Shown: piece after piece, positions 44,840 through 54,724 of the stretch | How positions within the stretch are numbered: the first letter of the stretch is position 1 | Layout of the letters: every line of letters begins with the position of its first letter | Origin: Streptosporangium album | GTDB lineage: Bacteria; Actinomycetota; Actinomycetes; Streptosporangiales; Streptosporangiaceae | DNA: 64,000 bases | Direction: 5' to 3' | Assembly (NCBI RefSeq): GCF_014203795.1 | Contig: NZ_JACHJU010000001.1 | Coordinates: 4,774,001-4,838,000 of the forward strand | Translations under genes and position numbers: made by a program | The notes under the pieces: model-generated | Told to the model about the DNA's origin: nothing | Database searches by the model: none | What the model saw: only the letters and a program-made list of their open reading frames with translations

Positions 44840-45922
44840 TCACTCCGCCCGGGTGAGCCGCTCGGCCGACAGGTGGGGGAGCAGCGCCCGGTAGCCGTTC
44901 TCCGCGACCAGACGCAGCTCGTCGGCGGTGATCGGGACCAGCCAGAGCCACCGCACGGCGTCTCCGCCGAAGGTGAAGCCCGACAGGTCGGGCAGGCCCG
45001 GTAGCCCGCTCAGCAGGATGACACCGCTGTAGGCGGAGCCCAGCGGGAACGTCTCCGGCCGGTGATACCACTTCGCGGTGTGGCCGTGGCCGAGCCAGGT
45101 GACCGAGTGCCATGGATACTGGCCCAGCCACAGGAAGAGCCGGGCCGCGTCCCGGGCGTCGCCGGCGGTGGCGACGGCGAGCTCCACCCGCGCGTAGGCG
45201 TCAGGCCGGTCGATGTACTGCTCCACGGTGGGCATCCGCTGGCAGCTCATCCCCACGGTCGACAGGATCGTGTGCTCCCGGTCCCGTTCCGGTGGCCGCT
45301 CGGTGATGCCGACGGTCGGCAACCGTTCGCCGCCGGCGTCCCAGAACCGGCCGGGGTTTCCGGCCGTCCGGTCCAGATGGCCCATCACGAACTGCTGGAA
45401 GGAGGCCCAGGCGCCGTCGCTGCCCCGCCAGTCCCAGTAGGACCGGGCCTTGGCCAGTTGGAGGGCCAGTCCCTCATGGGCATCCTCCAGCGACCAGGCG
45501 AACGGCGACTCACCCACCGCGTCGCGGGAGTAGCCCGGCATGCCCCTGCTCATGTCGGCCCAGCCAGGAATGACCGCGAGTAGCTCGTCGTTCTCGTACA
45601 GGGCGACGCCGTCGCCCTCCTCGAACCACAGCGGTCGCAGCGTGCCCAGCGGCGCCCTGCCGTCGGGGTGCCGGGTGTTCGCCCGGGGCGCCGCCGGAGG
45701 CAGTTCGGAGTTCAGGCGGCTCAGGTCGATCGCCGCCGGAGCGGGGCCGTGATTGGCCAGCCATACCGCTCCGTGCACCGTCCCTCCGGGTCCGCACAGG
45801 TAAGCTACCGAGGAAGTCTCGTCGCGTTCGACCACCAGGGTGCGGCTCCCATAGGGATTGACGTCGGTGAGCACGACCTCGACGCCACCTCCCCGCTCGC
45901 CTGAAGGCCGGATTGTCGCCAT
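44840..45922 (-). CDS. Suppressor-of-fused (SUFU) domain protein
   Basis: 360 residues. The C-terminal half has the SUFU-like pattern: [40 protein letters not shown] and [19 protein letters not shown]. The N-terminal half is an unfamiliar beta-rich region. Bacterial SUFU proteins are often linked to immunity or toxin contexts, but no toxin is seen here. The ATG at 45922 is preferred over the longer frame to 46087, which would overlap the rlmN start. Confidence 0.82.
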   Translation of the reverse strand: MATIRPSGERGGGVEVVLTDVNPYGSRTLVVERDETSSVAYLCGPGGTVHGAVWLANHGPAPAAIDLSRLNSELPPAAPRANTRHPDGRAPLGTLRPLWFEEGDGVALYENDELLAVIPGWADMSRGMPGYSRDAVGESPFAWSLEDAHEGLALQLAKARSYWDWRGSDGAWASFQQFVMGHLDRTAGNPGRFWDAGGERLPTVGITERPPERDREHTILSTVGMSCQRMPTVEQYIDRPDAYARVELAVATAGDARDAARLFLWLGQYPWHSVTWLGHGHTAKWYHRPETFPLGSAYSGVILLSGLPGLPDLSGFTFGGDAVRWLWLVPITADELRLVAENGYRALLPHLSAERLTRAE

Positions 45923-45986
45923 ACCTCCGGACTCTAGATCAGAGTCGAGTACCGCTTCGAGTAACCGTCGAGAGAAGGCGTTGGAC

Positions 45987-47111
45987 TTGTCGACTGTCAG
46001 CCCGCCCGGGGCCCCCGAACCCGGCCAGCTCACCTTCGTGGCCCCCCGCAGGGCGAAGCCCGCGCGCCACCTGGCCGACCTGACCATGGCCGAGCGCCGG
46101 GCGGCGGTGGCCGAGCTGGGGGAGAAGCCATTCCGCGCCGACCAGCTCTCCCGGCACTACTTCGAGAAGCTCAACGGCGACCCCGAGCTCATGACGGATC
46201 TGCCGGCCGCGGCCAGGGAGAAGTTCGCCTCCGCGCTCTTCCCCAAGCTGCTGACCCCGGTCCGGGAGATGACGACCGACGCCGGCACCACCCGCAAGAC
46301 GCTGTGGCGGCTGTTCGACGGTGCGCTGGTCGAGTCGGTCCTCATGCGCTACACCGACCGCACCACCATGTGTGTGTCCTCCCAGGCGGGCTGCGGTATG
46401 AACTGCCCGTTCTGCGCCACCGGCCAGGCCGGTCTGACGCGTAACATGACCACCGCCGAGATCGTCGAGCAGGTCGTCGCCGGAGCGCGGGCCCTGTCCG
46501 CCGGTGAGGTCCCCGGTGGCCCCGGCCGGGTCAGCAACGTGGTCTTCATGGGCATGGGCGAACCGCTGGCCAACTACAAGGCCGTGATCGGCGCCGTGCG
46601 CCGGATGGTCGAGCCGGCACCCGACGGCCTGGGCATCTCCGCGCGGGGCGTCACGGTCTCCACCGTCGGCCTGGTCCCCGCGATCGGCAAGCTCGCCGGC
46701 GAGGGACTGCCGGTGACGCTGGCCCTCTCCCTGCACGCGCCCGACGACGAGCTCCGCGACACCCTCGTGCCGATCAACACCCGGTGGAAGGTCGCCGAGG
46801 TCCTCGACGCCGCCTGGAACTACGCGGCCGTCACCAAGCGCCGTGTCTCCATCGAGTACGCGCTGATCAAGGACATCAACGACCAGGAGTGGCGGGCCGA
46901 CCTGCTCGGCAAGCTCATCAAGAACAAGCTGGTCCACGTCAACCTGATCCCGCTCAACCCGACTCCGGGCTCGAAGTGGACGGCCTCCCGCCCGGAGGAC
47001 GAGCGGGCCTTCGTCCGCCGCCTGGAGTTCCACGGCGTCCCGGTGACCGTCCGCGACACCCGGGGCCGCGAGATCGACGGCGCCTGCGGCCAGCTCGCCG
47101 CCGCCGAGTGA
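45987..47111 (+). CDS. rlmN: 23S rRNA (adenine2503-C2)-methyltransferase RlmN
   Basis: 374-residue radical-SAM enzyme that methylates A2503 of 23S rRNA and A37 of tRNAs. The cluster motif CX3CX2C is [17 protein letters not shown] and the second conserved Cys near the end (GACGQL) are present. The TTG at 45987 is chosen for its AGAAGG spacing; a TTG at 45981 is in frame, and a frame from 45858 is unlikely. Confidence 0.95.
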   Translation: MSTVSPPGAPEPGQLTFVAPRRAKPARHLADLTMAERRAAVAELGEKPFRADQLSRHYFEKLNGDPELMTDLPAAAREKFASALFPKLLTPVREMTTDAGTTRKTLWRLFDGALVESVLMRYTDRTTMCVSSQAGCGMNCPFCATGQAGLTRNMTTAEIVEQVVAGARALSAGEVPGGPGRVSNVVFMGMGEPLANYKAVIGAVRRMVEPAPDGLGISARGVTVSTVGLVPAIGKLAGEGLPVTLALSLHAPDDELRDTLVPINTRWKVAEVLDAAWNYAAVTKRRVSIEYALIKDINDQEWRADLLGKLIKNKLVHVNLIPLNPTPGSKWTASRPEDERAFVRRLEFHGVPVTVRDTRGREIDGACGQLAAAE

Positions 47112-47156
47112 CTCCCCCCACCGGGCGCGCGGACCGCCCGCCCGGTGGAGGGACCG

Positions 47157-48078
47157 TTACGGCGTCAGGCGGTGCAGGTCCCGGGGGAACAGCGTGGTCT
47201 GCCTGATGTTGGCGGCCCCCGTCAGCCGCGAGGTCCAGCGCTCCAGGCCGATCGCGAAGCCGCCGTGCGGAGGCATGCCGTGAGCGAAGGCGGCCAGATA
47301 GCCCTCATACGCCTGCGGGTCCTCGCCTGACGTAGAGAAACTCCGAGCCGTGCTCGCGCAACGCCCACTCGCCCAGCCAGCGCTCGTGCGCGGGGGCGAG
47401 GTCGGGCTCCCCGCTCGGGTCCTCACCGGTGTGCCGGGCCGGCAACTCCTGCGCGTCGGCGAAGTGGATGGCCGGGATCTCGCCCGGGACTTCGGGCAGT
47501 TCGATCTCCAGCAGTCGCAGAGCCGCGGCGGCGCGCTCGGCCGCCGCCGCGTGCATGCCCGCCAGGGCCTCTCGCAGCACCGCCATCACGTCGCGGTGGT
47601 CACGGACGAAGCCCAGTTCGGCGTCCAGACTGGTGTACTGCGCGAGGTGCCTGGCGGTGTCGTGCGGTCCGGCCCGGAAGACCGGACCGACCTCGTAGAC
47701 CCGTTCGAAGACCCCGACCAGCGCCTGCTTGAAGAACTGCGGCGACTGGGCGAGGAAGGCAGGGCGGCCGAAGTAGTCGATGCCGAAGACGTTCGCCCCC
47801 GACCCGGTGGCGGTTCCGACGATCTTCGGAGTCTGGCTCTCGAGGAACCCGAGACCGTCCAGCGCCGCCCGGAACCCGGCGACCCCGGCTGCGGCGATCT
47901 CAAAAGGCGCCCGTAGCCGGGGATGGCGGAGCACGACCTGGGCGAGGCCGGAGCGGTCACGGATCACGAGAAAGGAGACGGACTTCAGCTCGCGGCGGCG
48001 GTGCAGCCATCCGGCGAGACGGACATGGCGGCCGACGTGCCGGGGCAGGTCGGCGGCGAGAACCCGATGGATCATCAC
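47157..48078 (-). pseudogene. Decayed second aspartyl-tRNA synthetase (archaeal/nondiscriminating type)
   Basis: The start (GTG 48078) and N-terminal barrel (HVGRHVRLAGWLHRRREL) are followed directly by RHPRLRAPFEIAAAG, so the rest of the anticodon-binding domain is gone. The class II core continues (NVFGIDYFGRPAFLAQSPQF) but motif 2 reads FRAGPHDT where FRAE is expected, losing the ATP-contacting Glu. After SEFLYV a second deletion shifts the frame, and the conserved C-terminus GEDPQAYEGYLAAF and motif 3 GGFAIGLERW appear in another frame ending at 47157. About 100 residues and the frame are missing; it is very unlikely to be active. Confidence 0.8.
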
Positions 48079-48123
48079 ATTCCCTCACGGAGCATGAACT
48101 GATCCCTTGGGAGTGCGGGCGAG

Positions 48124-48360
48124 AAGGGAACTCGCGGTGCCACCGCACCTTCGCCACCGCCGCTCGGTGGATCCGGTGAGGCCGCGGCCTCGCTCTGGCC
48201 CGGTGACGGGGACCGGCCGGCGGGGCATTGGGTCCGGCCGACATGCGGCGGGCCGTTCCTCCCCGCGCTCGGGAGTGTCTTCGCCCGGGGGTGCGGGGCC
48301 ACCTTCGCAGCTACCGGTGGCTCTCTGACCCGCGCTGTTCCCGGACTACTCGTCTCCGTC
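48124..48360 (-). ncRNA. T-box leader, apparent Asp specifier
   Basis: Read on the minus strand the leader begins GACGGAGACGAGTAG, has the distal Stem I segment CAGAGAGCCACCGG with GCTGCGAAGGTGG, then the specifier region GAAGACACTCCCGAG in which GAC (48277-48279) is an Asp codon followed by A. It ends in the T-box bulge element GGTGGCACCGCG (48133-48144) inside an AAGG/CCTT-closed helix. The 3' strand TTCCCTT can alternatively pair with the ribosome site GAGGGAA before the start, so control is probably translational. The controlled gene is the synthetase remnant at 47157. Confidence 0.78.
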
Positions 48361-48482
48361 GACGCGTTGGCAGCAGCTTAGGTTCTCCCGTGCCGGGACC
48401 ACAACCGCGTTTGTGCGTACGCTCATCCAGCCAATCGGGAACGGAGTACCGCTCCGCCGAGGCTCCACCATGCGACCAGAAC

Positions 48483-48534
48483 GTCAGCAACCCAGCGACC
48501 AATCTGTCAGCAACCCAGCGACCAATCTGTCAGC
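48483..48534. repeat. 23-base tandem repeat, two copies plus a stub
   Basis: The unit GTCAGCAACCCAGCGACCAA(TCT) occupies 48483-48505 and 48506-48528 identically, and GTCAGC starts a third copy. It lies 29 bases upstream of the DUF4143 ATPase start and could be an operator array. Confidence 0.85.
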
Positions 48535-48562
48535 CGACCACCGACTGTGCCATCCTGAACCA

Positions 48563-49837
48563 ATGGTCGGCAGCACACAGACTCCTCTCGGCAAGGTTCT
48601 GCCACGGCGCGCCGGAACAGCCGTGGAAGAGGCTCTGTCCGACACACGCGTGACCCTCGTCACGGGGGCCCGCCAGTGTGGCAAGAGCACCCTGGTCCGG
48701 CTTCTCGCCAAGGGGCGTGCGGGGGAATGGCGTGACCTCGACACTCCGGCCGTCCGGCAGGCCGCGATCGCGGATCCCGCCGGCTTCGTGGCGTTCCCCG
48801 AGCTCATGGTGATCGACGAGATCCAGCGCGCCCCCGAACTGCTGCTCGCCATCAAGGAGCAGGTGGACTCCGATCCGAGACCGGGTCGCTACCTTCTGAC
48901 CGGTTCGGCCCGGATCCTCGGGCTCCGGGCCCTTCCCGATGCGCTGCCCGGCCGGATGGAGACCATCGAGCTGTGGCCGTTCTCGCAGGGCGAGATCGAC
49001 GGCGCGGCCGACGGATTCGTGGACGCGATCTTCGCTGAAGGCGAGAACCTCCACCACACGTCGGCGGTCAGCCGCGCCGAGTATGCGGAGCGGATCGTCC
49101 GGGGTGGATTTCCCGAGGCGGTCGCGCGGACCAACGTCCGCAGACGGGAGCGGTTTCTTGACTCTTATGTGGCGGATCTCATCGCACGTGATGTGAGTCA
49201 GCTGGCGGAGATCGAGCGGACAACGGAGATGCGGGCTCTGATCCGGCTGCTGGCCGCCCGGTCAGGCCAGTTACTGGTCGCCGCGTCCTTGGGCAACGGG
49301 ATCGGGCTTTCCGCGAGCACGGTGCATCGCTACCTGAGCCTGCTGGAAGAGGTGTTTCTGATCAAGCGGATCCCCGCCTGGTCACGCAACCTCAGTAGCC
49401 GCGCGGTCGGAACGCCCAAGATCGCCTTCGTCGATTCGGGAATCGCGGCGAACCTCCTGGGTGCGGACTCCAGGAGTCTGCTCCGTCCCGACGGCGCCTT
49501 CGGCCCGCTCCTGGAGGGCTTCGTCCTCATGGAACTGGCTCGCCAGCTCACCTGGTCCGACGGACGCGTGGAGCTGTTCCACTATCGCACCAAGGACAAG
49601 GTGGAGGTCGACGCCGTTCTGGAGAACCGCCAGGGACGTGTGGTCGGCATCGAGGTGAAGGCGTCGTCGACGGTACGGCCGGATGATTTCCGAGGACTAC
49701 GACATCTCGCCGGCCGTCTCGGTGACGACTTCGCGGTGGGGGTGGTCCTTTACACCGGGACACAGACGCTCCCGTTCGGGGAGCGTATGCGCGCCATGCC
49801 GGTGAGCGCTCTCTGGGAGGTGGCCGCGCCTCGATAG
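48563..49837 (+). CDS. AAA_14/DUF4143 family ATPase
   Basis: 424 residues. P-loop TGARQCGKSTLVRLL near residue 32, Walker B LMVIDEIQRAPELL, sensor TGSARI, then the DUF4143 C-terminal domain with EVDAVLE and GIEVKAS, a nuclease-like D-ExK pattern. The family is widespread, often horizontally moved, and of unproven function. ATG at 48563; the longer frame would translate the tandem repeat. Confidence 0.88.
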   Translation: MVGSTQTPLGKVLPRRAGTAVEEALSDTRVTLVTGARQCGKSTLVRLLAKGRAGEWRDLDTPAVRQAAIADPAGFVAFPELMVIDEIQRAPELLLAIKEQVDSDPRPGRYLLTGSARILGLRALPDALPGRMETIELWPFSQGEIDGAADGFVDAIFAEGENLHHTSAVSRAEYAERIVRGGFPEAVARTNVRRRERFLDSYVADLIARDVSQLAEIERTTEMRALIRLLAARSGQLLVAASLGNGIGLSASTVHRYLSLLEEVFLIKRIPAWSRNLSSRAVGTPKIAFVDSGIAANLLGADSRSLLRPDGAFGPLLEGFVLMELARQLTWSDGRVELFHYRTKDKVEVDAVLENRQGRVVGIEVKASSTVRPDDFRGLRHLAGRLGDDFAVGVVLYTGTQTLPFGERMRAMPVSALWEVAAPR

Positions 49838-49896
49838 GGACTCTGGTGCGGTGGCCGTCTGGTAGAGCCCGTACGCCGTCCGGTGAGGGGCCCCGT

Positions 49897-50571
49897 TCAG
49901 GGGCGGGTGCGGCGGAGCCGTAGGTAGGCGACCAGGCCCGCCGCGGTCCAGAAGAGTGCCGCGGCGGAGAGTGTGGGCAGGGCACCGTCGAGCGTGCCGG
50001 CGTTGGCGGCGCGCATCCAGAGCATGATCGGCACCGTGAAACGGCCCACCGGGGTGATGCCGACCAGCAGCAGCACCAGGTAGCCGCCGAACAGGACCAG
50101 CATCGAGACGGCGGGGGAGGGCAGGATCGGCCTGCTGGTCAGCGCGCCCAGTGCCGTCCCGACGCTCAGACCGAGCAGATGCAGCACGACGCCCTGTGCC
50201 AGGTCGCCGGCCGTGGGCGTGGCGGTGAAGCCGATGACCAGGGGCAGCACGACCGCGAACGCCGCCATGCCGAGGTTGACGACAAGCGCGGCGAGCAGCC
50301 CCGCACCGGTCTCCCGGCCGGGCCGGCCGGCCGCCGTCATCGAGATCAGCCGCTGGGTCGCGGGCTCGGTGTCGAGCAGTCCCCGGGTGGCCCAGGCGAA
50401 GACGAGAATGAGCAGCCCGGCCGAGTCGGCGTAGGAGGACAGCTCCTTGCCCGGCGGGACCGGGGCCGAGAAGAAGACGCCCAGCATCACCAGCAGCCCG
50501 ATCATGGGCTGGAACAGCCGGTGGGACCGGGTGTAGGCGGCCAGCTTGAACCGGACGAGGGAGGCCGTCAC
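49897..50571 (-). CDS. ABC-2-type transporter membrane protein
   Basis: 224 residues with about six hydrophobic spans (for example PMIGLLVMLGVFFSA and VSMLVLFGGYLVLLLVGI). Its start overlaps the stop of the ATPase gene by ATGA. Partner of that ATPase in a small exporter of unknown substrate. Confidence 0.85.
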   Translation of the reverse strand: MTASLVRFKLAAYTRSHRLFQPMIGLLVMLGVFFSAPVPPGKELSSYADSAGLLILVFAWATRGLLDTEPATQRLISMTAAGRPGRETGAGLLAALVVNLGMAAFAVVLPLVIGFTATPTAGDLAQGVVLHLLGLSVGTALGALTSRPILPSPAVSMLVLFGGYLVLLLVGITPVGRFTVPIMLWMRAANAGTLDGALPTLSAAALFWTAAGLVAYLRLRRTRP

Positions 50572-51278
50572 GAGATCCTCCTGGTGGTGTGGCCGTCGGC
50601 ACGGAGTTTCTGTTCGACCTCGTCGGCCTCCGCGGCGTCGACGATCACCTCGATGACCGCCTGCCTCGGCCGCTCGCCGGACTGGACGGAGACCGCTCCG
50701 CCGTCGACCAGCCAGTGGTCGGCGCCGGGGAAGTCCTGGAGTTGGTTCTGGTGGTCGCTGACCACGACCGTCCCGCCACTCGCGGCGATCTCGCCGATGA
50801 TCACGGGGAGTTCGGCGCGGGTCTGCTCGTCCAGGCCCGCGAACGGCTCGTCCAGGATCAGCAGGTCGGGCGGGGCCAGCAGCGCCTGGATCAGTCCGGC
50901 CTTCTGCGCGCTGCCCTTGGACAGGTCGCCGAGCGGCTGGTCCAGCAGGTGCGTCGCGTTCAGCCGCCCGGCCGGCTCCCGAGCCCCGGCAGGGGAGACG
51001 CCCCGGATCCGGGCCATGTGGGTGAGGTAGGCGATGACGGTGAACGGCTGGTCCACGGGGAAGACGTCGGGGGCGTAGCCGACGACGCGAGGCCGGTCGG
51101 CGATCGAGCCTCTGGACGGCGGGATGATCCCGGCGAGCAGGCGGAGCAGGGTGGACTTGCCCGCGCCGTTACGCCCGGTGACCTCGATGACGGACCCCGC
51201 GCGGAGTGTGAGATCGACGTCCCGCAGGACCCAGGGACCGCGACGCGAGTATCTGAAGGACACATCGGAGAGCCGCAT
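50568..51278 (-). CDS. ABC transporter ATP-binding protein, exporter type
   Basis: 236-residue ATPase with Walker A GRNGAGKSTLLRLLAG, an atypical signature LSKGSAQKAG in place of LSGGQ, Walker B LLILDEPFAGLD and switch VVVSDHQNQ (His retained). A C-terminal extension after residue 195 has no clear family. Reads leftward into the membrane subunit. Confidence 0.9.
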   Translation of the reverse strand: MRLSDVSFRYSRRGPWVLRDVDLTLRAGSVIEVTGRNGAGKSTLLRLLAGIIPPSRGSIADRPRVVGYAPDVFPVDQPFTVIAYLTHMARIRGVSPAGAREPAGRLNATHLLDQPLGDLSKGSAQKAGLIQALLAPPDLLILDEPFAGLDEQTRAELPVIIGEIAASGGTVVVSDHQNQLQDFPGADHWLVDGGAVSVQSGERPRQAVIEVIVDAAEADEVEQKLRADGHTTRRIS

Positions 51279-51365
51279 AGATCCGCAACACTACCGCGAT
51301 CACTCGCTTTACCGATTCTGCCGGATCAGAATGGAGAACATCGGAACGGAGGGAAGGGTCTGGGG

Positions 51366-51902
51366 TTGAATCGTTTTCCGCGGGTGCTGGCGGTGCGTGC
51401 CGGATATGACCCCGATCAGGTTGACGCTCTGGTCCGCCGGATCGAAGGCGCCCTCGGCAGGGGCGCCCCGGACGGGGAGCCGATCACCGCCGACGAGATC
51501 CGCGCCGCGCGGTTCCGGACAAAACTCGGCGGTTACCACGAGGTGGCCGTGGACTTCGCGCTACAGGCGTTCATCGTCGCGGTCGAGAACCGGTCCGCCG
51601 AGGGCGGCGGGCCGGTGGCCTCCCGCGCGGAGCCGAGCGCCGAGGAGCACGCGGCCAGGATCGAACGGGCCGCCTTCCGGGCCGGGCGGCTGGGCATGGG
51701 CTATGACGAGGATCAGGTGGACACCTTCCTCGACCGGGTCGTCGCCACCCTGCGCGGTACCACCGACCGGCCTGTCACCCCCGGCGACGTGCGGTCGGCC
51801 AGGTTCGCCACGGTGATCCTCAAGCCCGGCTACGCCGTCAGAGAGGTGGACACGTTCCTCGCCGACCTCGCCGGCGTCCTGGAGACGCGCCTCGGCCGAT
51901 GA
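51366..51902 (+). CDS. DivIVA-domain protein
   Basis: 178 residues holding two DivIVA-like units (VRAGYDPDQVDALVRRI with ADEIRAARF, then LGMGYDEDQVDTFLDRV with GDVRSARF) and the start of a third (LKPGYAVREVDTFLADL). TTG at 51366 (protein MNRFPRVLAVRAGY) is the best start; the much longer frame from 50589 is antisense to the ABC genes. Such short DivIVA-domain proteins may act in polar growth or septation. Confidence 0.82.
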   Translation: MNRFPRVLAVRAGYDPDQVDALVRRIEGALGRGAPDGEPITADEIRAARFRTKLGGYHEVAVDFALQAFIVAVENRSAEGGGPVASRAEPSAEEHAARIERAAFRAGRLGMGYDEDQVDTFLDRVVATLRGTTDRPVTPGDVRSARFATVILKPGYAVREVDTFLADLAGVLETRLGR

Positions 51903-51967
51903 CATCCGAGCCGTGCTGTCGCGCCCGCCGGCCCCGGCCGGTGAGGTCCGAGCCGTGCGGTCACGTC

Positions 51968-53422
51968 TCAGGCGGTGAGGCCGAGCTGCCCCGCCGCCCG
52001 GACCGCCAGCCACACCTCGGTGAACGCGCCGGTGGACGACAGATCACGGCCGGTCAGCGCGGTGAACCGGCGCAGCCGGTAGGCCAGGGTGTTGGGATGG
52101 ACATGCAGCGCCGCGGCCGCGTCCTCGGTGCGCCTGTCCCGCTCCATCCAGGTGCGGACGGAGGTCAGGAGCTGGGAGTCGTGGGCGGCGTCGTAGCGGA
52201 GCACCTCGCCGAGCACGTGTTCCACCAGCGCGGCCAGCACCGACGGGTCGTCGGGCAGCCATCTCCCCGCGGTGTCGTCGCCGTAGCGGATCAGCGGCTG
52301 TCCTGACTCGGCGGCCCGGGACGCCGCCCACACCGCTTCCCGCCGGGCGACCCGGAGCGACGTCCCGGCCGGGAACGGCCTGCTCATTCCGGCGGCGGCC
52401 GAGGGCAGCGCGGCGATCGCCGTACCCAGTTCCGCCGAGCCGAGCACGTAGCGGTCGTCGCCCCGGCGGAGCAGGAGGCAGGGGTGGTCGTCGAGGGCAC
52501 GGAGCAGCGCGTCGTCGGGCACACCGCGGACCGTCAGCAGGACGAGCTCCTCGGCCGGCAGCCCCAGCCGGATCAGCCGCCGCCGGGCCGTGGCCGGGTC
52601 GAGCACGTCCTGGAGCAGTTCGGCCAGGATCTCGGCGCCCTCCCGCCGGAGCGTCTCGCGTCCGTGGCGGACCATCGCGACGCGTAGCGCGGCGACGGTG
52701 GCGATGTGTTGCACCACCGCCAGCCCGGCCGGGCGGGCGCCCTCCCGCTCGAAGGCCACCAGGAACCCGGCGGGACCACCCGGTGCGGGCACGGGTAGCG
52801 CGAAACCGCCGGGGATCGTCGGGGGCGCGTCGGCCGACCTCGGCAGAACCCCGGGATCGGGGGCCGGGACGCCGGGCAGCAGCGGGCGCCCCTGTGGCGT
52901 GCAGAGATACACCTCGTAGCCGGACAGGCGCTCCAGGCGGCGGAACAGCGCGGGGGTGTCCAGATCCTCTGAGGCCAGCCAGCGCAGCGCGCCGAACACC
53001 TGTAGCTGTGCGCCGAGCCGCTGGCCGGGATCCTCCTGTACGGCCGCCGCCACCTCCTGGGCGATCGCGATGAACGGCACCGCCAGTGGCACTTCCAGTA
53101 CCGGCATGCCCCGCTCCTCGGCCGCCGCGAAGAACGCCTCGTGCAGCGGCGGCACGTGGAGCTGGGCGGAGAGGGCCAGCGCGGACACCCCGGCGTCGTC
53201 GAGCCGTTCGAGGTAGGCCCGTTGCCGCGTCGCCGAGCGGGGGATCGCCATGCCCGTCGTCATGATGACCTCGGCGCCGAGCAGCCAGGGCGTGGGGTCG
53301 TCGAGCTCGCTGACGTGTGCCCAGGACACCGAGCGGGTCAGGCCGGCCTCGCCGGCCATGACGCGTAGCTGGAGAGCGGGAAACCTGGTCAGGTCCTCGA
53401 CGGTGAGCTTGTGTTCGGCCAC
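51968..53422 (-). CDS. PucR-family transcriptional regulator
   Basis: 484 residues. N-terminal PucR domain ([20 protein letters not shown]) and a C-terminal helix-turn-helix with [19 protein letters not shown]. Family members respond to purines, amines or amino acids and often control adjacent catabolic genes. The GTG at 53422 starts the domain cleanly. It is divergent from the ureohydrolase across 111 bases, so it probably controls that operon. Confidence 0.9.
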   Translation of the reverse strand: MAEHKLTVEDLTRFPALQLRVMAGEAGLTRSVSWAHVSELDDPTPWLLGAEVIMTTGMAIPRSATRQRAYLERLDDAGVSALALSAQLHVPPLHEAFFAAAEERGMPVLEVPLAVPFIAIAQEVAAAVQEDPGQRLGAQLQVFGALRWLASEDLDTPALFRRLERLSGYEVYLCTPQGRPLLPGVPAPDPGVLPRSADAPPTIPGGFALPVPAPGGPAGFLVAFEREGARPAGLAVVQHIATVAALRVAMVRHGRETLRREGAEILAELLQDVLDPATARRRLIRLGLPAEELVLLTVRGVPDDALLRALDDHPCLLLRRGDDRYVLGSAELGTAIAALPSAAAGMSRPFPAGTSLRVARREAVWAASRAAESGQPLIRYGDDTAGRWLPDDPSVLAALVEHVLGEVLRYDAAHDSQLLTSVRTWMERDRRTEDAAAALHVHPNTLAYRLRRFTALTGRDLSSTGAFTEVWLAVRAAGQLGLTA

Positions 53423-53533
53423 AAGAAACACCGTACTGCTCTGTTGCTCACACAGTTGCACATAGTGGGCGGAACATCGCAGAATTGCCAAAACATCTCT
53501 CTGAACTGGTATTTCCTGAAAGGACCGCGCCGC

Positions 53534-54496
53534 ATGACCGAGCCCCGAGGCCCCGTCGACTCCTCGCGCGTCCCGCGCTTCGCGGGCCCCGCGACCTTCG
53601 CGCGGCTGCCACGACTGGACGAGGTCGGCCGCTGCGACGTGGCCGTGGTAGGGGTGCCGTTCGACAGCGGGGTCTCCTACCGGCCCGGTGCCCGGTTCGG
53701 CCCCTCGGCGGTCCGTGAGGCCAGTCGCCTGCTCCGGCCGTACCACCCGGGTCTGGACGTCTCGCCGTTCGCCACGCTGCAGGTGGCCGACGCCGGCGAC
53801 ATCGCCTGCAACCCGTTCGACATCGGCGAGGCGGTCGAGACGATCGAGCACGCCGCCACCGAGCTCCAGGACGGCGGGACCCGGCTGGTCACGATCGGCG
53901 GCGACCACACGATCGCGCTGCCGCTGCTGCGCTCGCTGGCCCGGCGTCACGGTCCGGTGGCACTGCTCCACTTCGACGCCCACCTCGACACCTGGGACAC
54001 CTACTTCGGCGCCGAGTACACCCACGGCACGCCGTTCCGCCGGGCCGTCGAGGAGGGCATCCTCGACACCGAGGCGGTCGGCCATGTCGGCACACGCGGG
54101 CCGCTGTACGGCAAGAAGGACCTCGAAGACGACCGGCGCATGGGCTTCGGCATCGTGACCTCGGCCGATGTGATGCGCCGGGGCGTGGACGAGGTCGTGG
54201 ACGCGCTCCGGCAGCGGATCGGCGCCCGTCCGCTGTACGTCTCCATCGACATCGACGTGCTCGACCCGGCACACGCCCCCGGCACCGGCACCCCGGAGGC
54301 GGGCGGCCTGACCAGCCGCGAGCTGCTGGAGATCCTGCGCGGTCTGGCCGGGGCCAACCTGGTCGGTGCCGACGTGGTCGAGGTCGCCCCCGCCTACGAC
54401 CACGCCGAGATCACCTCGGTCGCCGCCTCCCATGTCGCCTACGACCTGGTCAGCCTGCTGGCCCTGTCCGCCCCCCTTCCGGAGCAGAGCCCATGA
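53534..54496 (+). CDS. speB: Agmatinase/guanidinobutyrase-type ureohydrolase
   Basis: 320-residue manganese enzyme splitting a guanidino group to urea plus amine. Metal ligands are visible in [26 protein letters not shown] and [19 protein letters not shown]. Context (aldehyde dehydrogenase, polyamine importer, amine oxidase downstream) suits agmatine to putrescine, but guanidinobutyrate or guanidinopropionate are possible substrates. The ATG at 53534 follows AAAGGA. Its stop overlaps the ATG of the permease remnant. Confidence 0.88.
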   Translation: MTEPRGPVDSSRVPRFAGPATFARLPRLDEVGRCDVAVVGVPFDSGVSYRPGARFGPSAVREASRLLRPYHPGLDVSPFATLQVADAGDIACNPFDIGEAVETIEHAATELQDGGTRLVTIGGDHTIALPLLRSLARRHGPVALLHFDAHLDTWDTYFGAEYTHGTPFRRAVEEGILDTEAVGHVGTRGPLYGKKDLEDDRRMGFGIVTSADVMRRGVDEVVDALRQRIGARPLYVSIDIDVLDPAHAPGTGTPEAGGLTSRELLEILRGLAGANLVGADVVEVAPAYDHAEITSVAASHVAYDLVSLLALSAPLPEQSP

Positions 54497-54693
54497 GCCG
54501 TCCCCCCTCCGTCACCGAGATCTAGCGGTACGGTGTCGAGCGCATCCCGGACGCCGACCGCACGGCCCGCCCGCTCGACCTGTTCCGCCTGACCTTCGGC
54601 GGGGCGAACACCTTCGCCACCTGCGTGCTCGGCCCGGTGAACGGCACCAACAACGCCGTCTCCTCTTCGGCCCATCTGGGCGTGCACGGCCGC
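54493..54693 (+). pseudogene. Remnant of an NCS1-family (purine/cytosine/allantoin-type) permease
   Basis: ATG overlapping the ureohydrolase stop (ATGA) opens [10 protein letters not shown], then an in-frame TAG at 54523. The same frame continues with YGVERIPDADRTARPL and FRLTFGGANTFATCVLG, which is the start of NCS1 permeases, and joins directly to GPVNGTNNAVSSSAHLGVHGR, normally tens of residues later. The rest of the transporter is gone. The original operon therefore encoded a ureohydrolase plus its permease. Confidence 0.75.
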
Positions 54694-54724
54694 GCCCGCC
54701 GTACGGCGCCGGTCCGGATACGGG

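Noticed and set aside
47957..48653. Short frames on both strands around the synthetase leader
   Set aside because: They fall in the T-box RNA and tandem-repeat region, and none shows protein character.
50589..51902. 437-codon rightward frame including the DivIVA region
   Set aside because: The first 259 codons are antisense to the ABC ATPase; only the part from 51366 has protein-like DivIVA repeats.
51968..54433. 821-codon leftward frame as a long PucR protein
   Set aside because: The part beyond 53422 is antisense to the ureohydrolase; the PucR domain begins at 53422.
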